A stretch of DNA of 64,000 nucleotides, taken from positions 3,990,501 through 4,054,500 of the forward strand of contig NC_092575.1 in assembly GCF_037975245.1 (NCBI RefSeq), in the 5' to 3' direction. Of this stretch, positions 42,301 through 52,738 are shown piece by piece. The DNA comes from Apostichopus japonicus (taxonomy: Eukaryota; Echinodermata; Holothuroidea; Aspidochirotida; Stichopodidae). The first letter of the stretch is position 1. Each line of letters starts with the position of its first letter. The translations under genes and the position numbers were made by a program. The notes below the pieces were generated by a model. The model made no database searches, was not told where the DNA came from, and was given only the letters and a program-made list of their open reading frames with translations.

Positions 42301-45300
42301 CACGATAGCATTTTGAATGACAGACTTCATATCTTTAATTGCACCCTGAGGCAAATTTACATTATTACCACGTCAAAATATTCCCCATTATACGCTGGAA
42401 TAGGCTGAGCAATGATGTAGTACTAGTCTTCAGTACTAGGAAAGGTTCTGCAAAATAATTAATTTCTTATCTTTGCACCGACAAAGTCAATCTCTGACAG
42501 ACAACATTTTTTTCCTTCCTTTGAATTTGGTTTTTTCAGAGTTCCAGACAACAATTTTTTTCTTATTTCATTTATATGTAGCTGTAGGGTGATATGAAAT
42601 GGAATTTCAAAATGGCATTAAAACTGAGGCCATTAGTTTTACATGTCTTGTTTATATATATATATGGTAAGAGTTCTCTTTATAGTCTAAACAATAAATT
42701 CAAAAGAGAGGTTACTAAATTGCAAAACTTGCTTAACAGTAACTTACTTTTAAGAAGGAAAATTTTCAACAACTACCTTCTGCAGAAATACCAAAAATTT
42801 CAAGATTGTAAAACAAAATAACTTCTTAAATTGCATAATCTGCTCAATTTGGAAATTTTCTGTAGCATTTTGCTATGAAATATCAGAGAAAATTATTTCG
42901 TTCATGAAAATTACAATGAAAAGAGTCATAAAATCCATTTAAGTTAATTATGGAAAGCTTAACAACCCCTCCATCTGCCCCCCCCCCCTTTCCAAGCTAT
43001 GATATAAGAGCTATAAAAAAACAACTCCACTACCACCACCACACACATCTCCATCTGTTTCATTGCCTGAAAAATTCAGGCAGAAAATATCTGCCCTTGT
43101 GGAATATTTTTGAATAAATTGTCCCTATTAAACCTGTAGCATCATCTGAATAGTCAGTTTACAAGGTAATTACAGCTGTTATAAATTTTAATGAGTTGGG
43201 AAATATTAGATTCCAGCACAATGTACAGAGCTTCAACCAGACTGGCGGGTGGTGATTGATTAGCATTTCTTAGCAATCAACCTTGCTACTGAGTCTGAGA
43301 TAGATCTGTTTGGAAGTTTCTGGTTATAAATAGATCCCGATCACAGGGAATCATTTAGTGTTAACATTTTGTTGCAGTTTTAAAGGGTCTGAAGTTTGTT
43401 ATCTCTGATGATAAAGTGCTCTGATTCCTATGGAAAAAAACCTGCTATATATACATATTTGCACGTGTATAGCAACTTGCCCATTTGGCACAGCATTTTG
43501 TGATTAGGAATTAGATGAATGATTAATCCTGGGATGTTGGCCTTTAAGAATTCTTCATGTCAAGAACAACTTCAGTCCAGATTAGCGTTGTGCGGAAGTC
43601 GGATTTCACACAACCGGTAGTGTTGCAACATGAATACCGGTATCGTAACTACAACCGGTATTTTCCTCAACTTTCATCTACGGTTCAAAGCACTTAGTTA
43701 CGAGACTGTCAATGTCATACATTCAATATGCATAGCCTAGGCTATGTACATACTCTTACGCGCACGTTTATAAAAAAAAATATAAAAAATAACACGCTAC
43801 ATTAGGGCCTTTGTTTTTTAACATACACTTCCAAAAAGAAAAGCACAAACCTTGAAAACAAGCAACCCACACCATCCTTCATTCATACTCGACGTACGAT
43901 ATTAGATTAACACGTTCGCACGTGGATTAAACTTGTAATCCGTACACAAACATAAATTGGGAGTTCCCCACTATTCCATGATATTGGAATAGGGCAACCC
44001 CTTCAAGTTCAAAAGTTCACAATGAAAAGTTTTTAACTATCAACAAGTTACCACGTGTTTGGAACTTCAGACAATTAGAATATAACATAGGGGCTACGTA
44101 AATACGAGATTACAAACTACATACATAAGAATAGTACAGATTTATTTATATCGTTAATCGGCTGTTGTTTACTCCAGGAAATATACTTTGAATACGTGCA
44201 ATATCAATCTTTCGTACAAAAGTTCTTAAAAATTGAAAAAGTAGCGAAAGATAAATATAAATGACATCGTGGAACCCCCCGCATTAATAAACGAATCCAT
44301 TTCATTACAGCATCAAATCTCAAGTATTGCACTGCTGTGTACCAGTACCGTATCCTAGGCTATAATAATATACAGTCCCGTGCGAAGATGGATTTAAACT
44401 GGATATACTCCCTGCGGTTTTGGCTCAAAATTTATAAAATCGTTAAAATTATTATAGCAAAATGAGGTGAAATGCATAAGGGTAAGATTTTGTACATGGG
44501 AACCTTGACAATCATCGTTTGAAGGAAGAATAAATAACGAAAATTTCAGAATAACTTTGAGGTCCCGTACATGTTGAGCGCAAGTAACGTTCGATATTTA
44601 TTGTAGCCTAGGTCCAAATTACTACGTGAAAAGTTGATTTGTTAATATATAGCCTAGTCTAGGCCAGTACGTAAGTTGATCAGATATTATTCAAACTAAG
44701 AACACAGAAACCAGAAAAAATTGTGTTTTGTTTTCTTTATTTCAAATAGTAACACGTAGATATTTTTATTATGTCCGGGATTCCCGGGAATGATACCGAA
44801 ACGAATATAATAACCGGTTGTTTTCCCAATACCGGTAGTAGTTAAACATTGCACTGTGATCGGGATTAGTCAATACCGGGATCGGGATACCGGGATTACC
44901 GGGATCCCGCACAACCCTAGTCCAGATGCAAATGCAAAACAAGCTACAGTAGGTTAGGTACATCCATTACAATGCTAGTGTGTTAGTGCTATTTCACTTA
45001 TTATGTTCATTTCATTTAAAAAAACCAACAGTATAAACAGCAAATATTTGTAAAAAGGAGTATTATAGTGTCTGGAAATAAGCAGATAGTCTTTAACAAC
45101 TTAAGGGGACACAAACCCTACCCTCATCTTTGGCTTTATATCACAGGCATGTTTGTAAATGACAACTCTCCCCCACCCACCCCCAAAGGGCTGAGAAGTT
45201 CCGTTCGTGAGGTGCTAGTTTGTAAGTCGTATCTGAGAGCTGTCATAACTGTTAAATCTGTGATGTCATAATGCCACTACGATCTGAAACATTTGACTTT

Positions 45301-48300
45301 CTCTTTGAGTTTTTCCTTTTCATGTTTTTCAAGGTAGAATGTCAACTGTGTTGACTCTGGAGCCTTATGCCATCATAACAGCATATATGCAAGACCATCT
45401 CTATTTACAGAAAAAACAACATTGTAATTAAATATCATAAAGGAAAGCATCAACAAAACTGAAGGAAAGCATAAACAAAACTGTAGTACATGTTGCTCAA
45501 TGATGACCTCATTAGACTTGATCAAGTCATCAGCGTTAAAGTGCGTGAAAAGATTTAATCCGTGTTATCTCTCAAACAAACAAAATCATTTTCCTTAGCT
45601 GTTTGGGAGAGTTCTTGACAGTTTTCTTTTACCACATAGACCAATGAATGGTTGGGCTTGTGATTCTTTAACTGTTTTAAAGATCTGCTGAAAGACTTCG
45701 ATTACACTAACTCACTCACACTATACTGTTTTAGCTGCTTATGCATACAACTGTACAGTATAATAAAATATAATAGCCGAGACCATATATGGAAATGACT
45801 TAACAAGATGATAATTACAGTTTTTGACAGTGCATTGTATTTTACCCTTACAGTTCAAACTTTCATGAACCTGAAATAAACCCAGATCCTTCCTATATCA
45901 GACTTTGATCTGGCATTATAGAGCATTCTACTAAATTAATTAATTCACTACCCATACTGAAACTACAGGAGTATCTCTAGACTCTTCACTGTATTATATA
46001 AAACTATGTGAAATGTTAGTGATTTCAATACCAACAATCAAAACTGACGCCAGCCTGCTGAGAACAATGGCAATTGAACAATGTTTGCAATTTACCTGAT
46101 AGATCCACTCCAATGAGTCAAAGCATACAATGATAGCTTAGTCAGCGTTTTCAGAGAAAAAGGTCTTGTGTAGAAAAAATACTATATGATGAGTACAGTA
46201 TGTATGTCAGCAGTCGGAAACTAACGTCGGGCATGATCGCATACAAGAATTTGAACAACTTTTGACTCTGTTGCAAAAATCTGTATATATGTGTTTAATC
46301 ATGCAAACGTTTTACCAATTCCACACTAACTGGTATAAATTTATGTACTTGATGTTGTATATTGCCCTATGCAGCATTGAGCCTCAACATTAACATTGAT
46401 TGAAGCCTTGAATTAATAGAGACAAAACATTGCATTTCATTTGATTTCTAGATCTATGCATTCTTCTCGAAAGAGCTACATTTAGTTTGGTGATAGCCCG
46501 GTTTCTGAGAAACACGTTTCAAAAATGAATAGTACATGCCAACCTTACGCATTATGAATTGTTTCAATTAAAATTGTGTTCCGAGAAGTGGTTACAACTT
46601 TTGACTGTTAAAGATGGCACGTTACAGGGTCCATCAGTGTGCAGGTAAATACAATACTGTATGTGTAACACAGACTGCAAAGTTAGGGGGACATGTGAAC
46701 ATACAGTTCACCACCAACATACAGTTCTCCTCTACACACTGATTTTAACATCTTAACTATGAATGTATGAATATTAACAGGAAACGTTTTTACATATTCC
46801 TAAGGTATACGGTCTTCATAACAACAGGTATAGCAAGACAATATAACTAACTTTTAAATTTTAAATTTATGTTAATACTATCCTCTAAAGGAGAGTGGCC
46901 ACCCTTTCACAAGTCACACTTGTAATAAAAGGTAGATGAAAGGGTAATAGTTCCTTTGTCTTTGCTTTACAGGAGGACAAGACGTTGAAGGTATTTTAGG
47001 TAGAGGCAAACGAATAGCATTTCAATAATACATTGGTATTGGTAGGGACCATTGCCTCAATATATCAAATCTACATGAAGATAAATTATCATATTTATGG
47101 ACAGGGAATTGGGGGATGAGTTGAGTGGGAAAGAGACTTCAGCCTATTGGCCTACATCGGTATGTACACTACAACAAACAGTAATAACAACAAACTGTGA
47201 TGGTTACATTTTGTCCAAACATTTCCAAACAACACTGGCATACATATTAAGTTAACAAAAAACTAACCATTGATTGATATTATATTATACTTAAATTTCA
47301 CCATCTACTTCTTAAGTAAAGTATTTGTAAAGAAAGTGAGTACTTGAAAAGAATTAGAATTTAAGTAAAATGATGAACTTTTATGTAGGACAGAAAGGAA
47401 TACTATATACTGTACTGTAGTATCCCCACCCCTGTCAAATGGCCTTGACCTTTCTCTTACATTGTTTAGCTGATCTTACCAACTGGACTCATGAGAGCAT
47501 TACTTTATTTCAGAAAAGTAATTACAGGTTTGTATATGCATGCATTTAGAAGAGTGCTTTCTCTTTCATAGAAATAACAGGTCTGTTGGACTCTGCTCCC
47601 ATTAGAAGTTGTCTCAGCCAATGTACAATGATTCTGCAGTACACACACTATCATATAGGTCTATATACGCATGCAGTTACAGTAGTATCATGTACACTAG
47701 CATCCCAACTTCCATCCCCTGATCCAGTTTCTATCATAAGTTGTCTCAACCAATGGTCACATTCTCATATCCCTACCAGGAGGCCACATCTCATTATGAT
47801 GAAGAGTCTTAAAAGGGTTAAAATTCAAGTAGATATTTGGGTATATTTCAAATCTTCAATATATAAAATTAAGGGATAATTTCTGTTGTGATAAGACATG
47901 AAAGTCAACATTCAAGGGTAATGGCTATGTGGAATTTGTCAGTACTCTGCTCTTGTTGGTAAACTCACAAAACAATTGACCAGTTCTACTACGACCTGAC
48001 CATAACAATTATTACAAACTTTCATATCTCAGTGAAACAGTTTCAATATCTCTTCCTTGAGGTTGAAGTGAAACCTTCACTATTTCAATTCAATACTAAC
48101 TTATACCACAACCTTTGCCCAAAGCCAATCATTATGGTTTGTACACAAGTAAAGTGGCCTACACAGTGTTTTGTATTGGAATTGACTCTCGATGCTTTCC
48201 ATCTACATCCGATTCTAACCGGAACAGACTCAAATACTATAGATGACTTCTTCGAGTTCTTCGAAGTGAGCTTGTGACATATATATGTAGTAAAAACAAA

Positions 48301-49282
48301 TACTGGTAATGATAGGCTTATAATGGGTTCTACCACTGTCACTGAACAATATCAGTACTACCACCAGTCATAGGCTGATCATCAACTCTCAAACATGTCA
48401 CAATCTGCTCTACTTTTTCTTTCTTAAATTTTTGCCTATTCAAGATTTTATTCCTTCACCAAACCCACTGCCCAAATCCACTGCTATGATTCATAGTTAA
48501 ACATGATTCAGAACTGTAGAGGTGTATATGAAGAACATTCAATTATTATATGAAAATAATAAAAGAAGAAACTTTAAAACAAAGATTTATATATTATATG
48601 ATCAATATTGATTTTATTATTTTACACAGCTTATAACATAAAAAAAAAAACGTATGAAGCCCTTATCCTAGACCTGGACCTAGCGAAGCCTTATCCTGGA
48701 CCTGGGCCTCAGCTAGGGCACCATAACTTACTAATACTATAGACTGTATTACTATCAGCAGGTCCCTAAGTTAATCCTGAAATTTAAAATGTAGCCTAAC
48801 TCTATAGCATAACAGATTAACACAATATTTAGGCCTAGGCTACGAAGGAGATGTAATGGAGGGAGGAGATGAAATGGAGGGAGGAGATGTAATGTCATCA
48901 GAATCACCAACATTTAGTTGCAGGCTTTCTCAGTTTTTCATACATTCAGTGTTTCCTTGTGAGTATAGGTTGTAACATTAGGAATAACTGTTGGTCACTC
49001 TGATGACCGTACACAGCTAGTATAGAAGTACAAGGCCTAGGCCTATATGTTCTTGTAAAGTCAATGACTATCGTTGGTTACCGACGTTGGTGTGCAGCAG
49101 TCATTTCATTGAACTAGCGTCTGTTGTTAGGCAATACCTGTTCACAGTACAAAAGCCTGATAGCAATGAGGTTTTCGTTAAGACATTCAGAGAACTACAC
49201 CAACGTGAATGATCTTACCGTCGTAACGTTCTGCCTGTTCCGCTAACTTAGCCATGTAAACGTTCTCTTCTTTGTCTGCCAT
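9316..49282 (-). CDS. ywhae: 14-3-3 protein epsilon, complete gene, join of five coding exons
   Basis: Spliced coding sequence: complement join of 49282-49219, 22291-22092, 16437-16328, 11984-11623 and 9368-9316, giving 789 nt and 262 residues (human epsilon has 255). All introns are GT-AG and every phase matches. 14-3-3 proteins are dimeric cytosolic adaptors that bind phosphoserine/threonine motifs in kinases, channels and cell-cycle proteins. Seen in the sequence: signature 1 at residues 42-52 ([11 protein letters not shown]), signature 2 at 215-234, and the phosphate-binding set Lys50, Arg57, Arg131 and Tyr132. The epsilon assignment rests on [11 protein letters not shown] (52-62), FYYKMKGDY (121-129) and [17 protein letters not shown]. 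The start has A at -3 and G at +4. The C-terminal tail (after residue 243) is about 7 residues longer than in vertebrates and acidic. Residues about 66-95 are the most divergent part. Confidence 0.97.
9369..11622 (-). other. ywhae intron 4
   Basis: Starts GTGAGT at 11622 and ends CAG at 9369. It contains a short 15-bp tandem repeat (10518-10568) and a G-rich patch near 11450-11515. On the minus strand around 9840-9990 is a repeat-like stretch including CCTGAAGAAGACCCTTCCGA. I see no coding exon. Confidence 0.85.
10518..10568. repeat. 15-bp tandem repeat, about 3.5 copies
   Basis: The motif TGTACAACTTCT/ATTG repeats from 10518 to 10568 with one or two changes per unit. It lies in intron 4 of ywhae. 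Confidence 0.85.
11623..11984 (-). CDS. ywhae: 14-3-3 epsilon coding exon 4
   Basis: Largest coding exon (362 nt), bounded by TTACAG before 11984 and GTGAGT after 11623. It encodes residues 126-245: helices E to I, including Arg131/Tyr132 of the phosphate pocket, the near-invariant block [20 protein letters not shown], and signature 2 (215-234). It ends DGEEQCE plus the first base of Asn246. A frame shadow of the same stretch reads on past the donor to an early stop, so splicing to exon 5 is needed for the proper tail. Confidence 0.97.
13049..13252. repeat. imperfect tandem duplication, period about 115-122 bp
   Basis: Two consecutive segments share ACAGGGGCCATTT..AGGCTGGAGTTTCATTAAT and then TTTTACTTGGGCTGA, in the same order and with scattered differences. 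The first begins near 13049 and the second near 13162. Confidence 0.7.
15480..15505. repeat. 9-bp perfect inverted repeat with 8-nt loop
   Basis: TACACCATG and CATGGTGTA flank ACCAGCAG. A short palindrome in an intron; no function can be assigned. Confidence 0.8.
15552..15958. mobile_element. degenerate hAT-type MITE candidate
   Basis: The left end, CAGTGACGTAGCAAGG, resembles the inverted right end, CAGTAGCATAACAAGG. The flanking octamers GTTAAAGC and ATGAAAGC agree at 6 of 8 bases. The segment is GC-rich relative to its surroundings, as in the other CAGTGGCG-type elements of this window. It looks like an older, mutated copy. Confidence 0.5.
16228..16304. repeat. (CAGA)n and poly-C/poly-A tracts
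   Basis: CAGACAGA units at about 16229-16254 are followed by a C run and a run of about 20 A at 16283-16302. All lie within 100 bp of the donor of ywhae exon 3. Confidence 0.9.
16328..16437 (-). CDS. ywhae: 14-3-3 epsilon coding exon 3
   Basis: 110 nt between the acceptor ATTTCAG (before 16437) and the donor GTGAGT (after 16328). It encodes residues 89-124 and two bases of Met125: [17 protein letters not shown], then [11 protein letters not shown]. The FYYKM motif favours epsilon over the zeta/gamma isoforms, which have FYLKM. Confidence 0.96.
19090..19123 (+). promoter_or_regulatory. DR4-DR5-DR1 cluster of nuclear-receptor half sites, copy 1
   Basis: AGGTCA at 19090, 19100 and 19111, then GGGTCA at 19118, are spaced by 4, 5 and 1 bases. 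These match the spacings preferred by TR/LXR-type (DR4), RAR-type (DR5) and RXR/PPAR/HNF4-type (DR1) receptors. Binding is inferred from motif only. Confidence 0.5.
19490..19523 (+). promoter_or_regulatory. DR4-DR5-DR1 half-site cluster, copy 2
   Basis: Same four half sites with the same 4-5-1 spacing, exactly 400 bp from copy 1. Confidence 0.5.
20438..20471 (+). promoter_or_regulatory. DR4-DR5-DR1 half-site cluster, copy 3
   Basis: Third copy with unchanged half sites and spacing, in the rearranged last unit of the array. Minus-strand DR4 pairs (TGACCT-TTGG-TGACC) also recur through the array. Confidence 0.5.
20858..20930. repeat. (CA)n/(ACAT)n microsatellite
   Basis: Alternating CACACA and CATACATA units inside the right end of the 18768-20966 element. 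Confidence 0.95.
22092..22291 (-). CDS. ywhae: 14-3-3 epsilon coding exon 2
   Basis: 200 nt; acceptor TTTCGACAG before 22291, donor GTGCGT after 22092. It completes Glu22 (G|AG) and encodes residues 23-88, including signature 1 and the basic pocket residues Lys50 and Arg57 within GARRASWR. Reading through the donor gives a spurious RKLPSEE tail; splicing to exon 3 restores the conserved YREEV-EKEL junction. The region around residues 66-80 ([14 protein letters not shown]) differs from vertebrate epsilon. Confidence 0.96.
22453..22906 (+). mobile_element. tRNA-derived SINE
   Basis: The 5' head has a pol III A box (TGGTCAAGTGG, 22465-22475) and a perfect B box (GGTTCGAGTCC, 22509-22519). A tRNA-unrelated body follows, including GCACCCAGGTGTATAAATGG. 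The 3' end reads TTTGGCGCTATATTAATCC followed by an ATT-rich tail. The head does not fold as a functional tRNA and merges directly into the body. The 3' GCGCTATAT motif recurs at 37970 and 62430, suggesting a shared LINE partner. Confidence 0.85.
23388..23719. repeat. tandem duplication, period 166 bp
   Basis: The sequence from GGTTGCTGATTATAAGCTACC to GGTTAGGATACTGGG occurs twice in a row (starts 23388 and 23554), about 90 % alike by eye. It is an intronic local duplication. Confidence 0.9.
25753..25873 (-). other. unassigned exon-like stretch inside ywhae intron 1
   Basis: The minus strand has an ATATCTAG acceptor-like site before 25873 and GATGAT|GTAAGATT at 25753. Between them is an open frame ([20 protein letters not shown]..) with higher GC than its surroundings, within a 95-codon ORF spanning 25681-25968. 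The phases (2 in, 0 out) do not fit a cassette exon between ywhae exons 1 and 2. I do not recognise the protein. It could be an exon of a nested gene, a terminal exon, or chance. Confidence 0.2.
26741..26876 (+). mobile_element. 3' end of a LINE-like element with (ATCT)n tail
   Basis: A T-rich stretch ends GATCAGTGGCTGAATAAAT followed by ATCTATCTATCC. AATAAA followed by a short tetranucleotide tail is typical of truncated non-LTR retrotransposon ends in invertebrates. No coding remnant is seen. Confidence 0.4.
28910..29265. mobile_element. hAT-type MITE with 8-bp target duplication
   Basis: Left terminus CAGTGGCGTAGGAA, right terminus the inverse of CAAGGGCGTAGGAACC. It is flanked by perfect CATTAAAG duplications (28902-28909 and 29266-29273). 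The 356-bp body is G/C-run rich (GGGGGGGCC.. near 29230) and encodes nothing. An internal GGGGTCTAAGGGGAGGGTGTTCCC motif is shared with the element at 54735-55212. Confidence 0.9.
35836..36258. repeat. 44/45-bp direct repeat spaced by about 379 bp
   Basis: CCTTCTTACAGAAAG through GCGATCAGTTGTGTTCCA at 35836-35880 recurs at 36215-36258 with a one-base length change and one substitution. The 330 bp between differs from the neighbourhood (GC-richer, with GGTGCGAGGGCGCAG) and may be an insertion or a duplicated segment. Confidence 0.85.
37921..38003 (+). mobile_element. SINE/LINE 3' tail fragment
   Basis: GTAAAGCCCCTTGAG.., then GATTTGGCGCTATATAAGTC and an ATT-rich tail. It matches the end of the SINE at 22453-22906. 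No A/B-box head is visible upstream, so this copy is 5'-truncated. Confidence 0.6.
43583..44919. mobile_element. hAT-like non-autonomous element
   Basis: Termini TAGCGTTGTGCGG and the inverse of TAGGGTTGTGCGG. It is flanked by perfect 8-bp duplications GTCCAGAT (43575-43582 and 44920-44927). Sub-terminal CCGGTA/CCGGGAT motifs are repeated and inverted at both ends. At 1337 bp it has no transposase frame, so it is a deletion derivative. The 8-bp duplication and terminus type fit the hAT superfamily. Confidence 0.9.
49219..49282 (-). CDS. ywhae: 14-3-3 epsilon coding exon 1
   Basis: 64 coding nt: ATG at 49282-49280 in a good context (ACGAAAATGG), encoding [21 protein letters not shown] and the first base of Glu22, then donor GTAAGATC. 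The [13 protein letters not shown] block is the N-terminal dimerisation helix of 14-3-3 proteins. The transcription start and 5' UTR length cannot be read from the sequence. Confidence 0.97.
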
Positions 49283-50122
49283 TTTCGTGAAAGTTTACTT
49301 CTCCGGATTATAACAGATGAGAAGAGTCTACCTCTTGTGGTTGTAGATTTCCAAAACTCGTTAACATGTGCATGTAACTGTACGTACGTGTGTAACGGGG
49401 TAATGATAGTAGTCTGCGTTAAAAAAGAAGTTCCGTTGATCGTCTGGGTGAATCACCTAACATGTATTTATAATATTATTCCGCCACACCTTTCTAACCC
49501 ACCTGTCCTGTGTGTTTACAAAGCTTCCGCACAATACACATTTCCCCGCATTTTTTAGTCCATCTTACGGACACAGATCAACTAGGCAGCAAGAGGAGAG
49601 GTAGTTCTAGAAGAGAAAGTACTATGGGCTGAAGTTGGTCTATATCAGCGATGGGTTCGCCATTGATCTTCTGGAACAAAGTAAAATTTTGTAACAAAAT
49701 CCGTGATACCTACTCCAGTGACAAAAACGGTTAACAGATAAAACCAGTAATTAGAACTAACTTGCATGTAGTCTTCATTTATAGCTTAAATATGCCACGA
49801 AATTAATTCTTTTCGGTGTTTATGTGGGGGAGGAGGGGGGAAGGGAGCCCCAGATCCCCTATGTGCGAGTCGGATTCCACGACCTCTTCCATAGTTTAAA
49901 TTCTGGATCCGCCCTTGATTTGTGTGAGAAAACCTTCAGCCACAAGTTTTCGAATGGGGGCCTAGCCACATAAATTTCCGGGGTGCACGACCTTTACCCT
50001 CCTCCCCTAGAAAATAAAGAGAGATCAGTCCCCTCCCCACTAGCATACAGAATATTACAATCAATCCTATTATACAGTATATAAATATGTTACATATATC
50101 TACATACAGAGAAACGTCAATA

Positions 50123-50416
50123 CAGGCGCGTAGCCAGGAATTTGCCAAGGGAGGGGCGAAACTGTAGATTCGGCATTGCAAACTATCTAAGCGTAGCGCC
50201 ATCATAATTGGCGCGAAGCGTACAAGAAAATTTTGGTTGAAAATGCCTCCCAGATCGCTGAAAATGGCACTTCCCAGGCCTTGTAAGTTGCATCTTAGCA
50301 TTTTCTCTTTTGAAAATACTAGCGATATCATAAAAACATTAAAAATAAAAATAACAAATATGCTCAAGGGAGGGGGCGGCTGCCCCCTTCGCTCCCCCCC
50401 CTTGGCTACGCGCCTG
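50123..50416. mobile_element. hAT-type MITE with 8-bp target duplication
   Basis: Left end CAGGCGCGTAGCCAGG; right end inverse of CAGGCGCGTAGCCAAGG. Perfect CGTCAATA duplications lie at 50115-50122 and 50417-50424. The 294-bp body encodes nothing. Confidence 0.93.
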
Positions 50417-50668
50417 CGTCAATAAACAATAAATGTGTTATTTCATGTGTAACATTGTAACTGCTTCAGTTCCCTGTAACCTAAATAATACGAAACGTTA
50501 CAAAGCAAGGCAAACATCCATCTCTCATCGAGAATGAGAAAATCATTTAAAACAGCGCCCTCTAAAAATCAACTTCTCGCGGGATTGACGCTAAAGTTAC
50601 CAATCTATATCACCACATAAGTAATATATGTAAGTTTGTATATCACACTGAAGTGTCTAGCACGTGGG

Positions 50669-50873
50669 ATATATCTTCTCGGCTTTTTGGCTAAGATCAT
50701 GTGTAGTATCTGTTCCCTTCGAGGGGGATCGTGATACACACTTGACGATGATCACACAGTCACAGTCTCGATGCAAGGGGACTGGGGTTGAGAGCGGATC
50801 AGTCGTTCGCTTGTTTGGTGTTTCGTGCCCAGGTTCTTTCCTAGGTGACTTTTCTTAATAAGTATATATCTTC
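50669..50873 (+). mobile_element. U2 snRNA-headed element (SINEU-like or chimeric U2 pseudogene)
   Basis: Bases 50671-50715 match the 5' end of metazoan U2 snRNA at about 41 of 45 positions from memory. The match includes CTTCTCGG, the GGCTAAGATCA segment and the branch-site-pairing GTGTAGTATCTGTTC. From 50716 on the sequence departs from U2. It reads into an unrelated body with small hairpins (CCCTTCGAGGG; CAGTC..GACTG; CCCAGG..CCTAGG) and ends near a TTTTC. No Sm site (AATTTTTGG) is present, so it is unlikely to be functional U2. ATATATCTTC flanks it at 50669-50678 and 50864-50873, a possible target duplication. Confidence 0.65.
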
Positions 50874-51410
50874 AGAGTTAAAGCTCTTTACATCTGTTTG
50901 CTTGCAAAACTATGCCGCAAGAACCGAAACGTCAGACCCTCTAACGCCCTGTTATTAAAACTGTTTTGCTTGGTGACCCCATTTTCACCTTCTTGTCGAC
51001 CCTCTAGTGGGTGAATGTCGTGATCTGGGAAAGGGAAAGAGGTATATCCCCTAAAATTTTGAGAATTTTGTTTTCAAATGATTAAGGATGCTTAGCTGCA
51101 AACTGGTGGTATATTTTGCAACTTTAGAAGTAACTTATTTTTCAAGACGGTTCCACAAATACCGACAATTTTTGTTCTTCCGAAGTTTCGGCGACACTCC
51201 AGTGAAAACATCATAACTACCCTAAAAGGTGTTCGCGACCGCCAATTTGAATACCAGGGATTTAACGTATATACATCTACTTTGGAAGAGAAAAGAAGTT
51301 TTGTCCAGAAAGTGATTCGAACCTGTGACCTAGATCAGGATTATAAGTTCAAAGGTGACGTCCTAGAAAACGAATTCCTTGCTCCTTCAAATTCCGATAT
51401 TATCCTAACC

Positions 51411-51675
51411 CAGGCGCGGTTCCATAATTTTAAAGGGGAGGGTGTGCAACCCTGGGTTCGTTGAAGCTGACTTCCATGTAGAAGGATCCTCTTCCTCCAC
51501 CAGAATTTGTTGTTGTTGTTGAAATTTTAGACATAAAATGGTGCATTCTGAGGCATACTTGACAAATTTGGTTCATAATAAGGTCTACACGCAAGGTAAC
51601 TCCTTTCATATTGTGTGTGTGTGGGGGGGGGGGGGAGGGGGGGAGGGGGGGGTACACCCCCTGGATCTGCCCCTG
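51411..51675. mobile_element. MITE candidate, CAGGCGCGG-type
   Basis: Left CAGGCGCGGTTCCA and right inverse CAGGGGCAGATCCA are similar. CTAACC is repeated at both borders (51405-51410 and 51676-51681). It contains a G-run tract at about 51617-51652. The shorter, 6-bp flank makes this less certain than its neighbours. Confidence 0.6.
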
Positions 51676-52738
51676 CTAACCGCTGTTGTCTGTTCATAAT
51701 TTTCACACTTTTCTTATTATTCTATAGTACATTTCATGAATCACAAAATCAAAGAAGATATTAACACGTTTTGTGCAAAATGAAGGTTTGTTATCTCTCG
51801 TCATTACATTATTATGTGCGAACAGAAATTTTGTTGTTATGTCGTTCACCCCAAATTCATTACGTTCCCTGTTATAAAAAAAAAAAAAAAAAAAACAACC
51901 AGGAACCATTGCCCTATTCAAATTCGCTGCAGTCCAGTATAGCTGAAAGCAATCTTCGGTGGACAAACTTATTATTTTGTTGTTGACGACAACAGGAAAC
52001 GAAGTTTGGTTCTATCCATTACATTGAAAACAGTTCGTTCAGTATGGCTGCAGTGATGATGAATAGGGTCGGTGCATTCAACCCCCTCACTACTTAACAA
52101 AACGGTTAGGCGGGGAGAGCACACTGACCGTCGTCCGTCTGATGCGGACTATTAGATTTTTGGTATTACACGGATTTCATGTACCGTTCTCGTATTCACT
52201 CTTCCTGAAATATTCATGGATTTTTATGTAGGCCTAGGCTGTCCCGAGATTATCCACGAATTGTAAAAAGGATCTGAATAATTTTAGTTTAACCTGGTTT
52301 CGTAGAAACAGCTTGAATGTAAGCTGAAATTGGATACCACTTCACACGTATGTGCAACTGAGTGATACAGTGGCGGCGGAACCGGGGGGGGCTTGGGGGG
52401 GGGGCTCAGCCCCCCCAATGAAAAAGTTGAGGGGGCAAATGCATGATAAGCCCCCCCAATATTTACCAAGGCTCCGAAACGTGCATCTGCCCATTTTTCA
52501 ATGCATACTTGTCGATCTGTCCAATGCACACGTATATTATATAGGTGTAACAATTTTAGTAATTGCTGGGGGACCCTCGGTCCGTCCCCTGGCTACAGAC
52601 CACATTGTCACCCCAACCGCGTCTTCACGCCCCGTGAAAAGTGGAAGCAGTGAGTGTGAGTACCGGTAAGCGTAACACAACTTCGTCTTAGGCCAATGAC
52701 TTGCCTCATTTCAGCCAGTTCTCCAACATCCCCTTTCT

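Larger units (their letters stand above)
22292..49218 (-). other. ywhae intron 1 (about 27 kb)
   Basis: GT-AG intron in phase 1; its donor is GTAAGATC after 49219. Identified contents: a SINE (22453-22906), a tandem duplication (23388-23719), an unassigned exon-like stretch (25753-25873), a LINE-like tail (26741-26876), a MITE (28910-29265), a spaced direct repeat (35836-36258), a SINE tail (37921-38003) and an hAT-like element (43583-44919). There are also poly-C at about 24768-24780, poly-G at about 38574-38587 and many short TA/CA tracts. In 29300-35800 and 45000-49200 I see nothing assignable apart from low-complexity DNA. Confidence 0.85.

Noticed and set aside
50671-50860. Functional U2 snRNA gene
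   Set aside because: Only the first 45 nt match; stem IIa/IIb, the Sm site and the 3' stem-loops of U2 are missing.
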